Below are positions 7,727 through 15,126 of a DNA stretch of 33,047 bases, piece after piece; positions within the stretch are counted from its first letter, which is position 1, and every line of letters begins with the position of its first letter. Origin of the DNA: JAQWQB01 sp047636995 (lineage in GTDB: Bacteria > Bacteroidota > Bacteroidia > Flavobacteriales_D > Sanyastnellaceae); NCBI GenBank assembly GCA_047636995.1, contig JBLIGQ010000028.1:1-33047 (forward strand). Reading direction: 5' to 3'. The notes under the pieces are model-generated. The model worked only from the letters and a program-made list of their open reading frames with translations. It had not been told where the DNA came from and ran no database searches. A program made the translations under genes and the position numbers.

Positions 7727-9613
7727 ATGAGAAAAATTGTCTTTGCCTTATTATCTTTGCCCCTGTTCTTCGCTTGCGGCGATGGAGCTGAAACGGAAGC
7801 CTCCAATACTGCCGGTGAACGCAGTGAGAGAAACAAAGAATTGATTGCGAAAATGAAATTAGCAACTGACCATCACTCATTCGCTCGTCCGAATGAAGCC
7901 GTAGTCAAACACTTGAACTGGGATGCAACAGTAGATTTCGAAACGAAAATTATTTCTGGAACTGCTACCTATACCATTGAAGCAAAAGACAGTGCTGAAA
8001 AAATCATTCTAGACATACGCGCGTTGACCATTGAACAAGTGACCACAAATGACGGTGGTCCTGTTGAATTCGAAATTGGACCAGAAACAGAATTTCTCGG
8101 ACAAGCTTTGAGCATTCCTATTACGTCATCTACTATTGAAATTAGTATCCGGTACAAGAGTTCACCAGAGGCAGAAGCCCTTTTGTGGGTTGAAGGAGAA
8201 GAACCTTTTCTCTTCACACAATCACAAGCCATTTTGGCCCGCACATGGATTCCTTGCCAGGACAGCCCAGGAATTCGCTTTACCTATAATGCTACAGTTC
8301 GTGTACCCGGTGGACTGCTTGCTCTTATGAGCGCAGAAAACCCCACTGAAGCGAATGATGAAGGCGTTTACACCTTCAAAATGGAACAGCCTATCCCTTC
8401 CTATTTGATGGCACTTGCAGTTGGTAACATTGCCTATGCTCCCATTGGTGAGCGCACTGCAGTTTACGCAACACCTGACCTTATTGACGCAGCGAAATAT
8501 GAGTTCGAGGAAATGGATAAAATGCTTATTGCAGCAGAAGCGCTATACGGAGCTTATGCTTGGGGAAGATATGACCTGCTCATCTTGCCTGCTGCATTTC
8601 CTTTTGGCGGAATGGAAAATCCGCGTTTGACTTTTGCCACCCCTACCATTATTGCTGGAGACCGCTCATTGACCTCACTTGTTGCTCATGAATTGGCACA
8701 TAGTTGGTCTGGAAACTTGGTTACCAATGCAACGTGGGATGATTTCTGGTTGAACGAAGGATTCACCGTTTATTTCGAACAACGAATTATGGAGGCCGTT
8801 TATGGCAGAGAAACTTCAGAAATGCTAGCCACTTTGAGCTACCAAGGTTTGAAAATGGAAGTGGAGGAAATCATGGACTTGAATCCAAATGATACCCACC
8901 TCAAATTGCACTTACAAGGAAGAAATCCTGATGATGGGATGAGCGCCATTGCATATGACAAAGGCTATTTCTTCTTACGTTTGATTGAAGAAACTGTAGG
9001 TCGTGAGAAGTTCGATGTTTTCTTAAAGGAGTATTTCCAAGGGAACGCCTTCAAGGTAATGGACACTGAGCGCTTTGTCGCCTATTTGAAAGGCGAATTA
9101 CTGACTCCAGAAGACGAAAAGGCAATTGATCTTGAAGCTTGGATTTATGGCGCAGGCCTTCCGGGAAACATCCCAATCGTTAAGTCTGACCGATTGGTAG
9201 AAGTTGACAGTGCTCTTTCTGAATGGAGCAAAGGTTATTTGCCAACACAAGAATTGAAATGGAATGAATGGGCTTACCAAGAGCGTTATAGATTTCTTTC
9301 AAATCTTCCTGAGGATGTCACTTACAAACAAATGAATGATTTAAATCAGATCTTCGCTATCAATAAAACAGGAAACAACGAAGTGTTATTCGCTTGGTTG
9401 GAACAAGCTATTCTTCATGATTACACCCCTGCTTACTCAAGGCTAGAGGGATTTCTTGTTTCTGTGGGACGAAGAAAGTTCCTTACGCCACTTTATAGGG
9501 CGATGAAAGAAACAGGTAAAATAGATATGGCACGAAGAATTTATGGGGCCGCGCGTCAAAACTACCACGCTGTAGCATACAACACCATGGATGAATTACT
9601 CGTTGAGGAATAA
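7727..9613 (+). CDS. M1 family metallopeptidase, leukotriene-A4-hydrolase-like lipoprotein
   Basis: 628 residues. A lipobox (LPLFFAC, Cys17) predicts anchoring to a membrane on the periplasmic side. The catalytic set is textbook: GGMENP (294-299), HELAH (321-325), Glu344 in LNEGF. The 'ARTWIPCQDSPGIRFTY' segment and the C-terminal helical repeat domain (about 480-628) are typical of the leukotriene A4 hydrolase/aminopeptidase B branch, so this is a different M1 subfamily from the gene two positions upstream. The bacterial relatives are aminopeptidases; epoxide hydrolase activity cannot be inferred. Probably the last gene of an operon with the upstream peptidase and bioY, ended by a strong terminator 17 bp on. 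Confidence 0.92.
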   Translation: MRKIVFALLSLPLFFACGDGAETEASNTAGERSERNKELIAKMKLATDHHSFARPNEAVVKHLNWDATVDFETKIISGTATYTIEAKDSAEKIILDIRALTIEQVTTNDGGPVEFEIGPETEFLGQALSIPITSSTIEISIRYKSSPEAEALLWVEGEEPFLFTQSQAILARTWIPCQDSPGIRFTYNATVRVPGGLLALMSAENPTEANDEGVYTFKMEQPIPSYLMALAVGNIAYAPIGERTAVYATPDLIDAAKYEFEEMDKMLIAAEALYGAYAWGRYDLLILPAAFPFGGMENPRLTFATPTIIAGDRSLTSLVAHELAHSWSGNLVTNATWDDFWLNEGFTVYFEQRIMEAVYGRETSEMLATLSYQGLKMEVEEIMDLNPNDTHLKLHLQGRNPDDGMSAIAYDKGYFFLRLIEETVGREKFDVFLKEYFQGNAFKVMDTERFVAYLKGELLTPEDEKAIDLEAWIYGAGLPGNIPIVKSDRLVEVDSALSEWSKGYLPTQELKWNEWAYQERYRFLSNLPEDVTYKQMNDLNQIFAINKTGNNEVLFAWLEQAILHDYTPAYSRLEGFLVSVGRRKFLTPLYRAMKETGKIDMARRIYGAARQNYHAVAYNTMDELLVEE

Positions 9614-9629
9614 TCTACTTTAAGACATC

Positions 9630-9667
9630 AAAAAGGCTGTATCTGATGAGGATACAGCCTTTTTTTT
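9630..9667. terminator. strong intrinsic terminator, probably bidirectional
   Basis: A perfect 9-bp stem (GGCTGTATC 9635-9643, GATACAGCC 9651-9659) with loop TGATGAG is followed by eight T (9660-9667) and preceded by five A (9630-9634). On the plus strand it ends the M1 peptidase operon. On the minus strand the A-tract gives a T-run, so it can also end the methyltransferase gene. Confidence 0.92.
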
Positions 9668-9710
9668 GTGCTGGAAATTAACCATTGTACTTGGCTCTAA
9701 ACCAAGGATT

Positions 9711-10724
9711 TTAGCGCTTTACAGCAACAATATTCATGTAATCAAACAGTGCTGGCCTGCATAGAGCAAACCATTTTCGTTCTTTGGACCTAACCTCGTT
9801 CATCTGAGCTCGCAGCGCATTGTGCTTACGGAGTTTATTCAGTTCTCTAGGCAGTAATTTCAAATTTCTAATTTTTGAAATCCGGTGCACAAACTTAATA
9901 TCATAACCAAATTTATCAAGTAAATCACCAAGCGTCTTTGCACTGAAGTAATAAGTATGTTGCGCATGAATAAAGTACCAATTCTTACCAAATACTTTAT
10001 GGCCTAGTGAGTCTACATCCATTGTAGAAATGAAGATTTGATCACCTGATTGTTGCATTCTACTAATCAATTCAAAGTCTCTTCTTGGGTCCAGAAGATG
10101 TTCTACAATATCAACCATAGTTACAAGGTTGACCCTTTCCATTCCGGCATTCGCACACACAGACTGAATTTCATCTATAGTTCCTTGATGAACGTAGCTA
10201 AACCCAGCCTGGTTAGCAATTTTCACCGCCTTGAGGTTCATTTCAATTCCGAGCGCATTGTACCCCTCATTCACAAGTAACTCTGGAAGCACTCCGTATC
10301 TGGTACCAAGGTCAACGGCTGTTTTGCAACCCGATGAGGTTGTTGCATACTCCCTAAGCAGGTCAATAATAAAATGAAACTTATGGTTTCGCATCAATCG
10401 TTTGTAAATCAATCGGTCAGGAAGCGGGTGATTTGGATACAAGTGATGAAGGCTCTCTTTAGAGAATCTGGGGCTTTGATAAACTAGCTCGCACCCCTTG
10501 CATCTAACAATGGTCAAATCGAGTGGAAGTCCCCCATCCCATGAATACGTTTCGTACGAATCATGATTGTAATATCCCTGTTCGAAATGAGGCACCACTT
10601 TATGCTCATCGCTTCCGCAGTTGACACAAACTACGGCTTCGCGCTGCACGCGGAAAATCATTTTATCATCCCTTATTTCACGCGTCTTTAAAAAGGATGG
10701 TAGCTGAAAATTTGAAATCGCCAT
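9711..10724 (-). CDS. class I SAM-dependent methyltransferase with N-terminal zinc ribbon
   Basis: 337 residues. An N-terminal zinc ribbon has CVNC (Cys33, Cys36) and CKGC (Cys75, Cys78). The Rossmann methyltransferase core follows: motif I 'AVDLGTRYGVLPELL' (about 136-150), acidic 'GIEM' at the end of strand 2, then 'VTMVDIVEHLLDPRRDF' and 'HTYYFSAKTLGDLLDKFGY'. This architecture belongs to the Methyltransf_23/COG2227 type often found in sugar, secondary-metabolite and glycan C- or O-methylation. The substrate is not readable. The start at 10724 is retained, although Met22 is possible because the first 21 residues are not part of the fold. It is not next to any sugar-nucleotide gene. Confidence 0.85.
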   Translation of the reverse strand: MAISNFQLPSFLKTREIRDDKMIFRVQREAVVCVNCGSDEHKVVPHFEQGYYNHDSYETYSWDGGLPLDLTIVRCKGCELVYQSPRFSKESLHHLYPNHPLPDRLIYKRLMRNHKFHFIIDLLREYATTSSGCKTAVDLGTRYGVLPELLVNEGYNALGIEMNLKAVKIANQAGFSYVHQGTIDEIQSVCANAGMERVNLVTMVDIVEHLLDPRRDFELISRMQQSGDQIFISTMDVDSLGHKVFGKNWYFIHAQHTYYFSAKTLGDLLDKFGYDIKFVHRISKIRNLKLLPRELNKLRKHNALRAQMNEVRSKERKWFALCRPALFDYMNIVAVKR

Positions 10725-11188
10725 TGATCTATATTTATGCTGCTTTTATTTTATTTGAAGGTGGCGGCAAATGCACCGCTGTTTTTAACCTCGATCTGTG
10801 TGATCTTCTTCGGTGTGCAATTTTCTGTAATTTCGCATACTTTCTTGTCGGTTTTAGTCCGAAAATACTTCGGGAATGCCCTACTGAGTGTGAGAAAAAC
10901 CTTACCATGTATTTCCAATGGTTGTGTTCAAAAAGGAATTTGCTCTGGGACATGAAATACCAGATTACTCGAACAAAAAGAATGACCATACTCCAAATGA
11001 GAATCGGCATAAAATCTGTAATTGAAAAGAGGCTTATAATTAACATATGGACCTTAACTATTGCTTTAATAAGTTAGGCATACGAACTGTTCATAGTGTA
11101 AGTTTGTCAGTACATACCTGACAAATACGTAGGTGAATTCCCACATTACACTCTGACTGAAAACGAACTATTTATTCCAAGAAAGGAA
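10725..11188. other. 464-bp AT-rich stretch without a confident gene; possible relic
   Basis: Overlapping weak frames occur on the minus strand. 10735-11046 begins with a hydrophobic run (MPILIWSMVILFVRVIWYF) but its second half is an unnatural Arg/His/Pro tail. The neighbouring frame 10751-10918 encodes a protein-like sequence (e.g. KVFLTLSRAFPKYFRTK, ITQIEVKNSGAFAATFK) ending 27 bp before the methyltransferase start, with only a TTG start. The two together could be one small membrane protein gene broken by a frameshift. Also here is the perfect palindrome at 11103-11125. No RNA gene was recognised. Confidence 0.3.
11103..11125. repeat. perfect 8-bp inverted repeat
   Basis: TTTGTCAG (11103-11110), spacer TACATAC, CTGACAAA (11118-11125). 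It lies 64 bp past the LytTR gene stop. Without a T-run it is more like an operator or a weak transcript-end hairpin than a full terminator. No regulator can be named. Confidence 0.5.
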
Positions 11189-11860
11189 TTATCCGAGCAT
11201 CACATATTTCAGCTTATGTCTATTGGTTCTAGAGACAGGATAATTTTGTTGGCAGACCATAACAGAATTGGTCGTTTTTTCATGAATTTTATCAGAATTC
11301 ACAACTATTGAACGGTGAATTTGGATAAAACTAGGGGTATCCTTGATCAAATTTTGGACGTTTTTCAACGTAGAGTGCACAACAAAACGATGATCTTTGG
11401 AATGAAAAAGTATGTAATCCCTCATGCTTTCAACACAACAGATTTCATCTAAACTAAGCTGAATAATGACGCCGTCTGTCTTTATTAAGAGGTGATCCTG
11501 ATCAGAACGAACAATCGATTCTCCTCCTCTTACCTTAAATACTTTCGTAAGGGCTTTTAATAATCTATGAAACTGAATTGGTTTTGGGCATTGGTCAATG
11601 ATCTTCAAAGAAGAATGAGACACCACAGCAGATTTTGAACCAAGTAGAATAACCTTCGCATCGGCTATTATAGCGAAATCTTCAGGCTTAAGTTGATTTA
11701 AGAACAGGGGATCAATCACCACTATTTCAAAGGTAGAACGCTGGAGTAATTCTGAGATGTGTGCCACACTTTCAGCTTTCACAATCGTAATTCCTCGAAC
11801 TTTGTGAAACCAATCCACAACATGTTGGGCATCGCTTATGTAGGCAAAGAGAGTATTCAT
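11189..11860 (-). CDS. LytTR-family DNA-binding regulator with degenerate receiver-like domain
   Basis: 223 residues from ATG at 11860; a GTG at 11896 would add twelve. The C-terminal half (about 115-220) is a LytTR domain: 'KTDGVIIQLSLDEICCVES', 'DYILFHSKDHRFVVHSTLKN', 'FIQIHRSIVVNSDKI' and 'YPVSRTNRHKL' match the ten-stranded DNA-binding fold. The N-terminal half has the layout of a receiver ('FEIVVIDPLFLNQL' as strand 3, 'AKVILLGSKSA' as strand 4) but lacks the paired acidic residues at strand 1 ('LFAYISDAQH'), so phosphorylation by a histidine kinase is doubtful. No histidine kinase gene is adjacent. It is divergent from the LysM/MBOAT operon with a shared 372-bp intergenic region carrying a 13-bp direct repeat, so it is a candidate regulator of that operon. 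Confidence 0.85.
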   Translation of the reverse strand: MNTLFAYISDAQHVVDWFHKVRGITIVKAESVAHISELLQRSTFEIVVIDPLFLNQLKPEDFAIIADAKVILLGSKSAVVSHSSLKIIDQCPKPIQFHRLLKALTKVFKVRGGESIVRSDQDHLLIKTDGVIIQLSLDEICCVESMRDYILFHSKDHRFVVHSTLKNVQNLIKDTPSFIQIHRSIVVNSDKIHEKTTNSVMVCQQNYPVSRTNRHKLKYVMLG

Positions 11861-11973
11861 GAGAGCATAGTTAATCGCGTCTTCTGGAAGAGACACAGAG
11901 GCAATTAACTTCGACCTAAAATAAAATGGATCTTAAATTGATTACCTCTTACAAGGTATAAAATAAATCTATA

Positions 11974-12026
11974 TCTCAAGTTATCTTTTTGATTCGTAGC
12001 TATTTATAATCATTCTCAAGTTATCT
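11974..12026. repeat. two exact 13-bp direct repeats between divergent genes
   Basis: TCTCAAGTTATCT occurs at 11974-11986 and again at 12014-12026, start-to-start 40 bp (close to four helical turns). LytTR regulators usually bind pairs of short direct repeats, though with closer spacing, and the divergent LytTR gene makes an operator plausible. The rest of the 11861-12232 intergenic region is AT-rich and shows no gene; a TATTTTAG box on the minus strand (11923-11916) may be the LytTR gene's -7 element. Confidence 0.45.
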
Positions 12027-12232
12027 GAATTGCACTTTAGAGGTCTGTTTTCATCCCTCTGCGAATAATTGAAATTGACAGACCAATTCTAGACTTGTAG
12101 CAAGCTCCTCCTCTCAATTCGGATTTTTACTCCAAGAAATAGTACTCTTCACATACCTATTACGGAAAATTGGTGGATAACTTCAAGCATCATTTCAATT
12201 CTGAAGGAAATGAGAATTTATTTTCGCGTTGT

Positions 12233-13600
12233 ATGCGCACTCTTATTCTTGCTCTAATATTCATCTGCACTGCTTTCTCAGCTGTAGGTCAATCTCGTTG
12301 GAAACAACTTGTATCTCAAAGCCAATCGCAATGGTACCTTGGTGCTATTAAGAAAGCTAATCCACAGATGACGTCTGAAGACAACTGTCCTCCAGACCTT
12401 AAGACTTCTGTTCCCGAGTCCACTGCATTCGATACTGCACTGCACCCTTATGAAATTGACCCCGCAGTAGAAGCCATAAGCATTGAACGCCTGTTTGCCA
12501 ATGACTGTGCGGTATTGGAAGATCTAAGACTGTTGTCTGATCTCTACTTTCCTCTTTTCGAGCGGCAGCTCGAGGCAAATAAACTCGAAGAGGATTTTAA
12601 ATTTTTGCCGTTGGTTCTCTCAGCTTTGAACACCAGTTATTCAGATGGACATAATAAAGCTGGATTATGGGCACTGGATCTTCCGAGAGCTAAAAAATCA
12701 GGACTGCAAATTGATCAGTTTGTAGATGAACGAATGGCTCCCAGTGCTGCTACCAATGCTGCCATGTCTCTTCTGAAGAGCTACAAAGAACGCTATGATG
12801 GTGATCTTTTAAAAATGATTGTTGCAATGATGCGGGGAGTCAATTTTGCTGACAGTTTCACTCCAGAGCAAAAAATGGATAACGAACTGACGTTTGAGCT
12901 AACCGCTCTACATGTTTGTTTGAGGTTGTTCAAAAACACCGAATCAACCAACCATTTAATGGGATGGCTCACCTACTTGAATGAGTATCAATCCATCGCA
13001 TTCAAGAAACCCTTTCATTGGGAAGCCCTGAGTCTAATTCCTTCAGTAAACCTCACAACACTCAGAGGAATAAACACATGCTACATAGGGGATTCAATAC
13101 CAGGTCTATTTCGTGGAGTTCCATTCTTACTGCACAAGAGCTCAATGGATGAATTCAAATCATTGGAGGATAGCATCTACAATTACACCCCACCAGTTAA
13201 GGAAATAAAGAAGGCCGTGAAGCCGCTTCTTCCAGAAGGAGAAGCCATCACGTATCTTGTTAGAAGCGGAGATGTTTTAGGCACCATTGCGGAAAAGCAC
13301 AGTGTGCGCGTTTCAGAATTAAAACGTTGGAACGGAATCAGAGGTGACAACATTAACATCGGACAAAAGCTCATGATTTACGGAAATGCAAAAGCACCGG
13401 TTCAAACTCCTTCTACAATGCCTGCTGCTACTATTCAAAGAAAGGGAGATTACGACGAGTACACCGTTAAATCTGGAGATTCCCTGTGGCTGATTGCCAA
13501 GCAATTCTCGGGTGTGAGTGCTGAAAACATTATGGAGTGGAACAACGTCTCAAACGACATTCGTCCGGGTCAAAAACTTAAAATCTACAAGACGAAATGA
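12233..13600 (+). CDS. LysM protein with catalytically dead lytic-transglycosylase domain
   Basis: 455 residues from ATG 12233, chosen because MRTLILALIFICTAFSAVG is a signal peptide; a TTG at 12170 would bury it. Residues about 95-205 align by eye to the MltD/SLT transglycosylase core ('FKFLPLVLSALN', 'AGLW', 'QFVDERMAPSAATNAAMSLL'). The catalytic Glu of the usual P-V-V-E-S-A-L-N motif is Leu129, the 'AGLWQ' Gln is Ala, and the 'AAYNAG' segment reads 'VAMMRG'. It should therefore bind but not cleave peptidoglycan. Two LysM domains follow (about 339-385, 410-454), each with the (V/R)SGD.L..IA core. It overlaps the next gene by 4 bp (ATGA). Likely a periplasmic glycan-binding scaffold for the acyltransferase operon. 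Confidence 0.9.
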   Translation: MRTLILALIFICTAFSAVGQSRWKQLVSQSQSQWYLGAIKKANPQMTSEDNCPPDLKTSVPESTAFDTALHPYEIDPAVEAISIERLFANDCAVLEDLRLLSDLYFPLFERQLEANKLEEDFKFLPLVLSALNTSYSDGHNKAGLWALDLPRAKKSGLQIDQFVDERMAPSAATNAAMSLLKSYKERYDGDLLKMIVAMMRGVNFADSFTPEQKMDNELTFELTALHVCLRLFKNTESTNHLMGWLTYLNEYQSIAFKKPFHWEALSLIPSVNLTTLRGINTCYIGDSIPGLFRGVPFLLHKSSMDEFKSLEDSIYNYTPPVKEIKKAVKPLLPEGEAITYLVRSGDVLGTIAEKHSVRVSELKRWNGIRGDNINIGQKLMIYGNAKAPVQTPSTMPAATIQRKGDYDEYTVKSGDSLWLIAKQFSGVSAENIMEWNNVSNDIRPGQKLKIYKTK

Positions 13601-15126
13601 CGGAAAAATCCCCACATTCCCCGCTAAGAACACTTATGTTTCTTCTACTAATGGGCGCATTAGTATGGTCATTTAGTCTTTTACCCGAAAAAGTGGAGCT
13701 GACAGATACCCTCGCTTTCCGTTTACCACAATGGCCTCATTTTCAAGAGAAAGGTCAGGAACAGGAGCGCTTAGCTGACGCCAATTCTTTTTTAGAAGGG
13801 TATGATGACTTACTGCGAGAGGACTCTATTGCAGAAGTGAAGAATGCTGAGCTGCGCGAAGCTGCGATTGAAGATTCGCTCGCAATTGAGAAGCAGCGAA
13901 GGAGAAAACTATTGTCTATACAAGAAGGCCCTGAAGGAATTAGGAATTTAAAGTCGTTTTTTCAAACACTCATGAAGCTGCCAGAGTCGGGCAAAAAAGT
14001 TCGCGTAATGCACTATGGTGACTCACAAATTGAAGCAGACCGCATCACGAGTTACTTGAGACGAGAATGGCAGAAGAAATGGGGCGGACAAGGACCAGGC
14101 CTCGTTCCTCCTGTAGAAGTAGTTCCATCAGGAAACATCAAACAACGCGCAAGTGAAGAGTGGCATCGTCATACTATTTACGGACGAAAAGATACCACTG
14201 TGAAGCATACGCGATTTGGAGCATTGGGTACGTTTGCTTCCTATGATAGCACTTCTGCTTCGCTGTTCTTTGAGCCTTCAAGACTGGGGTACAGCAATAC
14301 AAGGGTCTTCAAATCTGCGAAAGTATTCTTAGGTTCTTATGGCAAAGGAGGGTCTGTTCAACTTTATCAAAATGAAGAACTTATAGCTGAAAAAACATTA
14401 TGTGATAGTTGTGGTTTCACAACATTAGATGCTCCTATTTCTGCTGAAATAAATGAAATAAGGTTGACTTTTACAGGCGGACCAATGGAATGTTACGGTG
14501 TGGCATTTGATGGAAATAGTGGAGTGCAAGTTGACAACATTCCCATGCGCGGGAGTTCCGGAACCATTTTCAAGAAAATGGATCGGACGCTTTTTAAACA
14601 GCAAATATCTCAGCTTCAGCCAGAGTTGCTTCTTCTTCAATATGGAGGAAATTCAGTTCCTTATGTGAAAGACACCGCTCAAGCAGAAAATTATGGGAAG
14701 TGGCTTAAATCACAAATCAAGTACTTGCAAAAAGTGGCGCCCAATGCTGCCATCATTCTTATTGGCCCTTCAGATATGGCGCACAAAGAGGGTGATCAGT
14801 TTGAGACTTATGCTTTCTTAGAACCCGTTCGAGATGCGCTGAAAAAAGCTGCTTTTGAAACAAATTGTGGCTTCTGGGATATTTATGAAGCCATGGGCGG
14901 ACAGAATTCAATGCAGGCGTGGGTAGAAGCCGAACCGTCACTAGCAGGATCTGATTACGTGCACTTTACACCAAAAGGAGCCAAGAAAATTGCTGAACTT
15001 TTTAACAAAGCAGTGATGGACAGATACAAGATTGAACAAGAGCAGGATCAAGCTGAAAGGAAAGAGAAAGAGAAAGAGCAAAAGAGTGAGCAAATCATTG
15101 AACTACAGAAGGAAGAAAAGAAATGA
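13597..15126 (+). CDS. SGNH/GDSL hydrolase-like protein, membrane-anchored
   Basis: 509 residues. An N-terminal membrane segment ('TLMFLLLMGALVWSFSLLP') predicts anchoring with the rest in the periplasm. Block I is 'VMHYGDSQIEADR' (Ser143), with Asp453 and His456 in 'DYVHFTPKGAKKIAELF' as block V. The 'LLLQYGGNSVP' segment holds block III Asn. The fold resembles the AlgJ/AlgX/PatB branch that transfers or removes acetyl groups on glycans. The tail (about 475-509) is a Glu/Lys-rich coil. It overlaps both neighbours by 4 bp, so is tightly coupled with the LysM protein and the second SGNH protein. Esterase versus acetyltransferase cannot be told from sequence. Confidence 0.85.
   Translation: MTEKSPHSPLRTLMFLLLMGALVWSFSLLPEKVELTDTLAFRLPQWPHFQEKGQEQERLADANSFLEGYDDLLREDSIAEVKNAELREAAIEDSLAIEKQRRRKLLSIQEGPEGIRNLKSFFQTLMKLPESGKKVRVMHYGDSQIEADRITSYLRREWQKKWGGQGPGLVPPVEVVPSGNIKQRASEEWHRHTIYGRKDTTVKHTRFGALGTFASYDSTSASLFFEPSRLGYSNTRVFKSAKVFLGSYGKGGSVQLYQNEELIAEKTLCDSCGFTTLDAPISAEINEIRLTFTGGPMECYGVAFDGNSGVQVDNIPMRGSSGTIFKKMDRTLFKQQISQLQPELLLLQYGGNSVPYVKDTAQAENYGKWLKSQIKYLQKVAPNAAIILIGPSDMAHKEGDQFETYAFLEPVRDALKKAAFETNCGFWDIYEAMGGQNSMQAWVEAEPSLAGSDYVHFTPKGAKKIAELFNKAVMDRYKIEQEQDQAERKEKEKEQKSEQIIELQKEEKK

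Noticed and set aside
9098..9280. Minus-strand frame inside the second M1 peptidase
   Set aside because: Fully inside a confident gene with catalytic motifs; a shadow frame.
10735..11046. 103-residue minus-strand frame as an intact gene
   Set aside because: The second half is an Arg/His/Pro-rich tail of unnatural composition and a competing frame is more protein-like, so an intact gene is not claimed.
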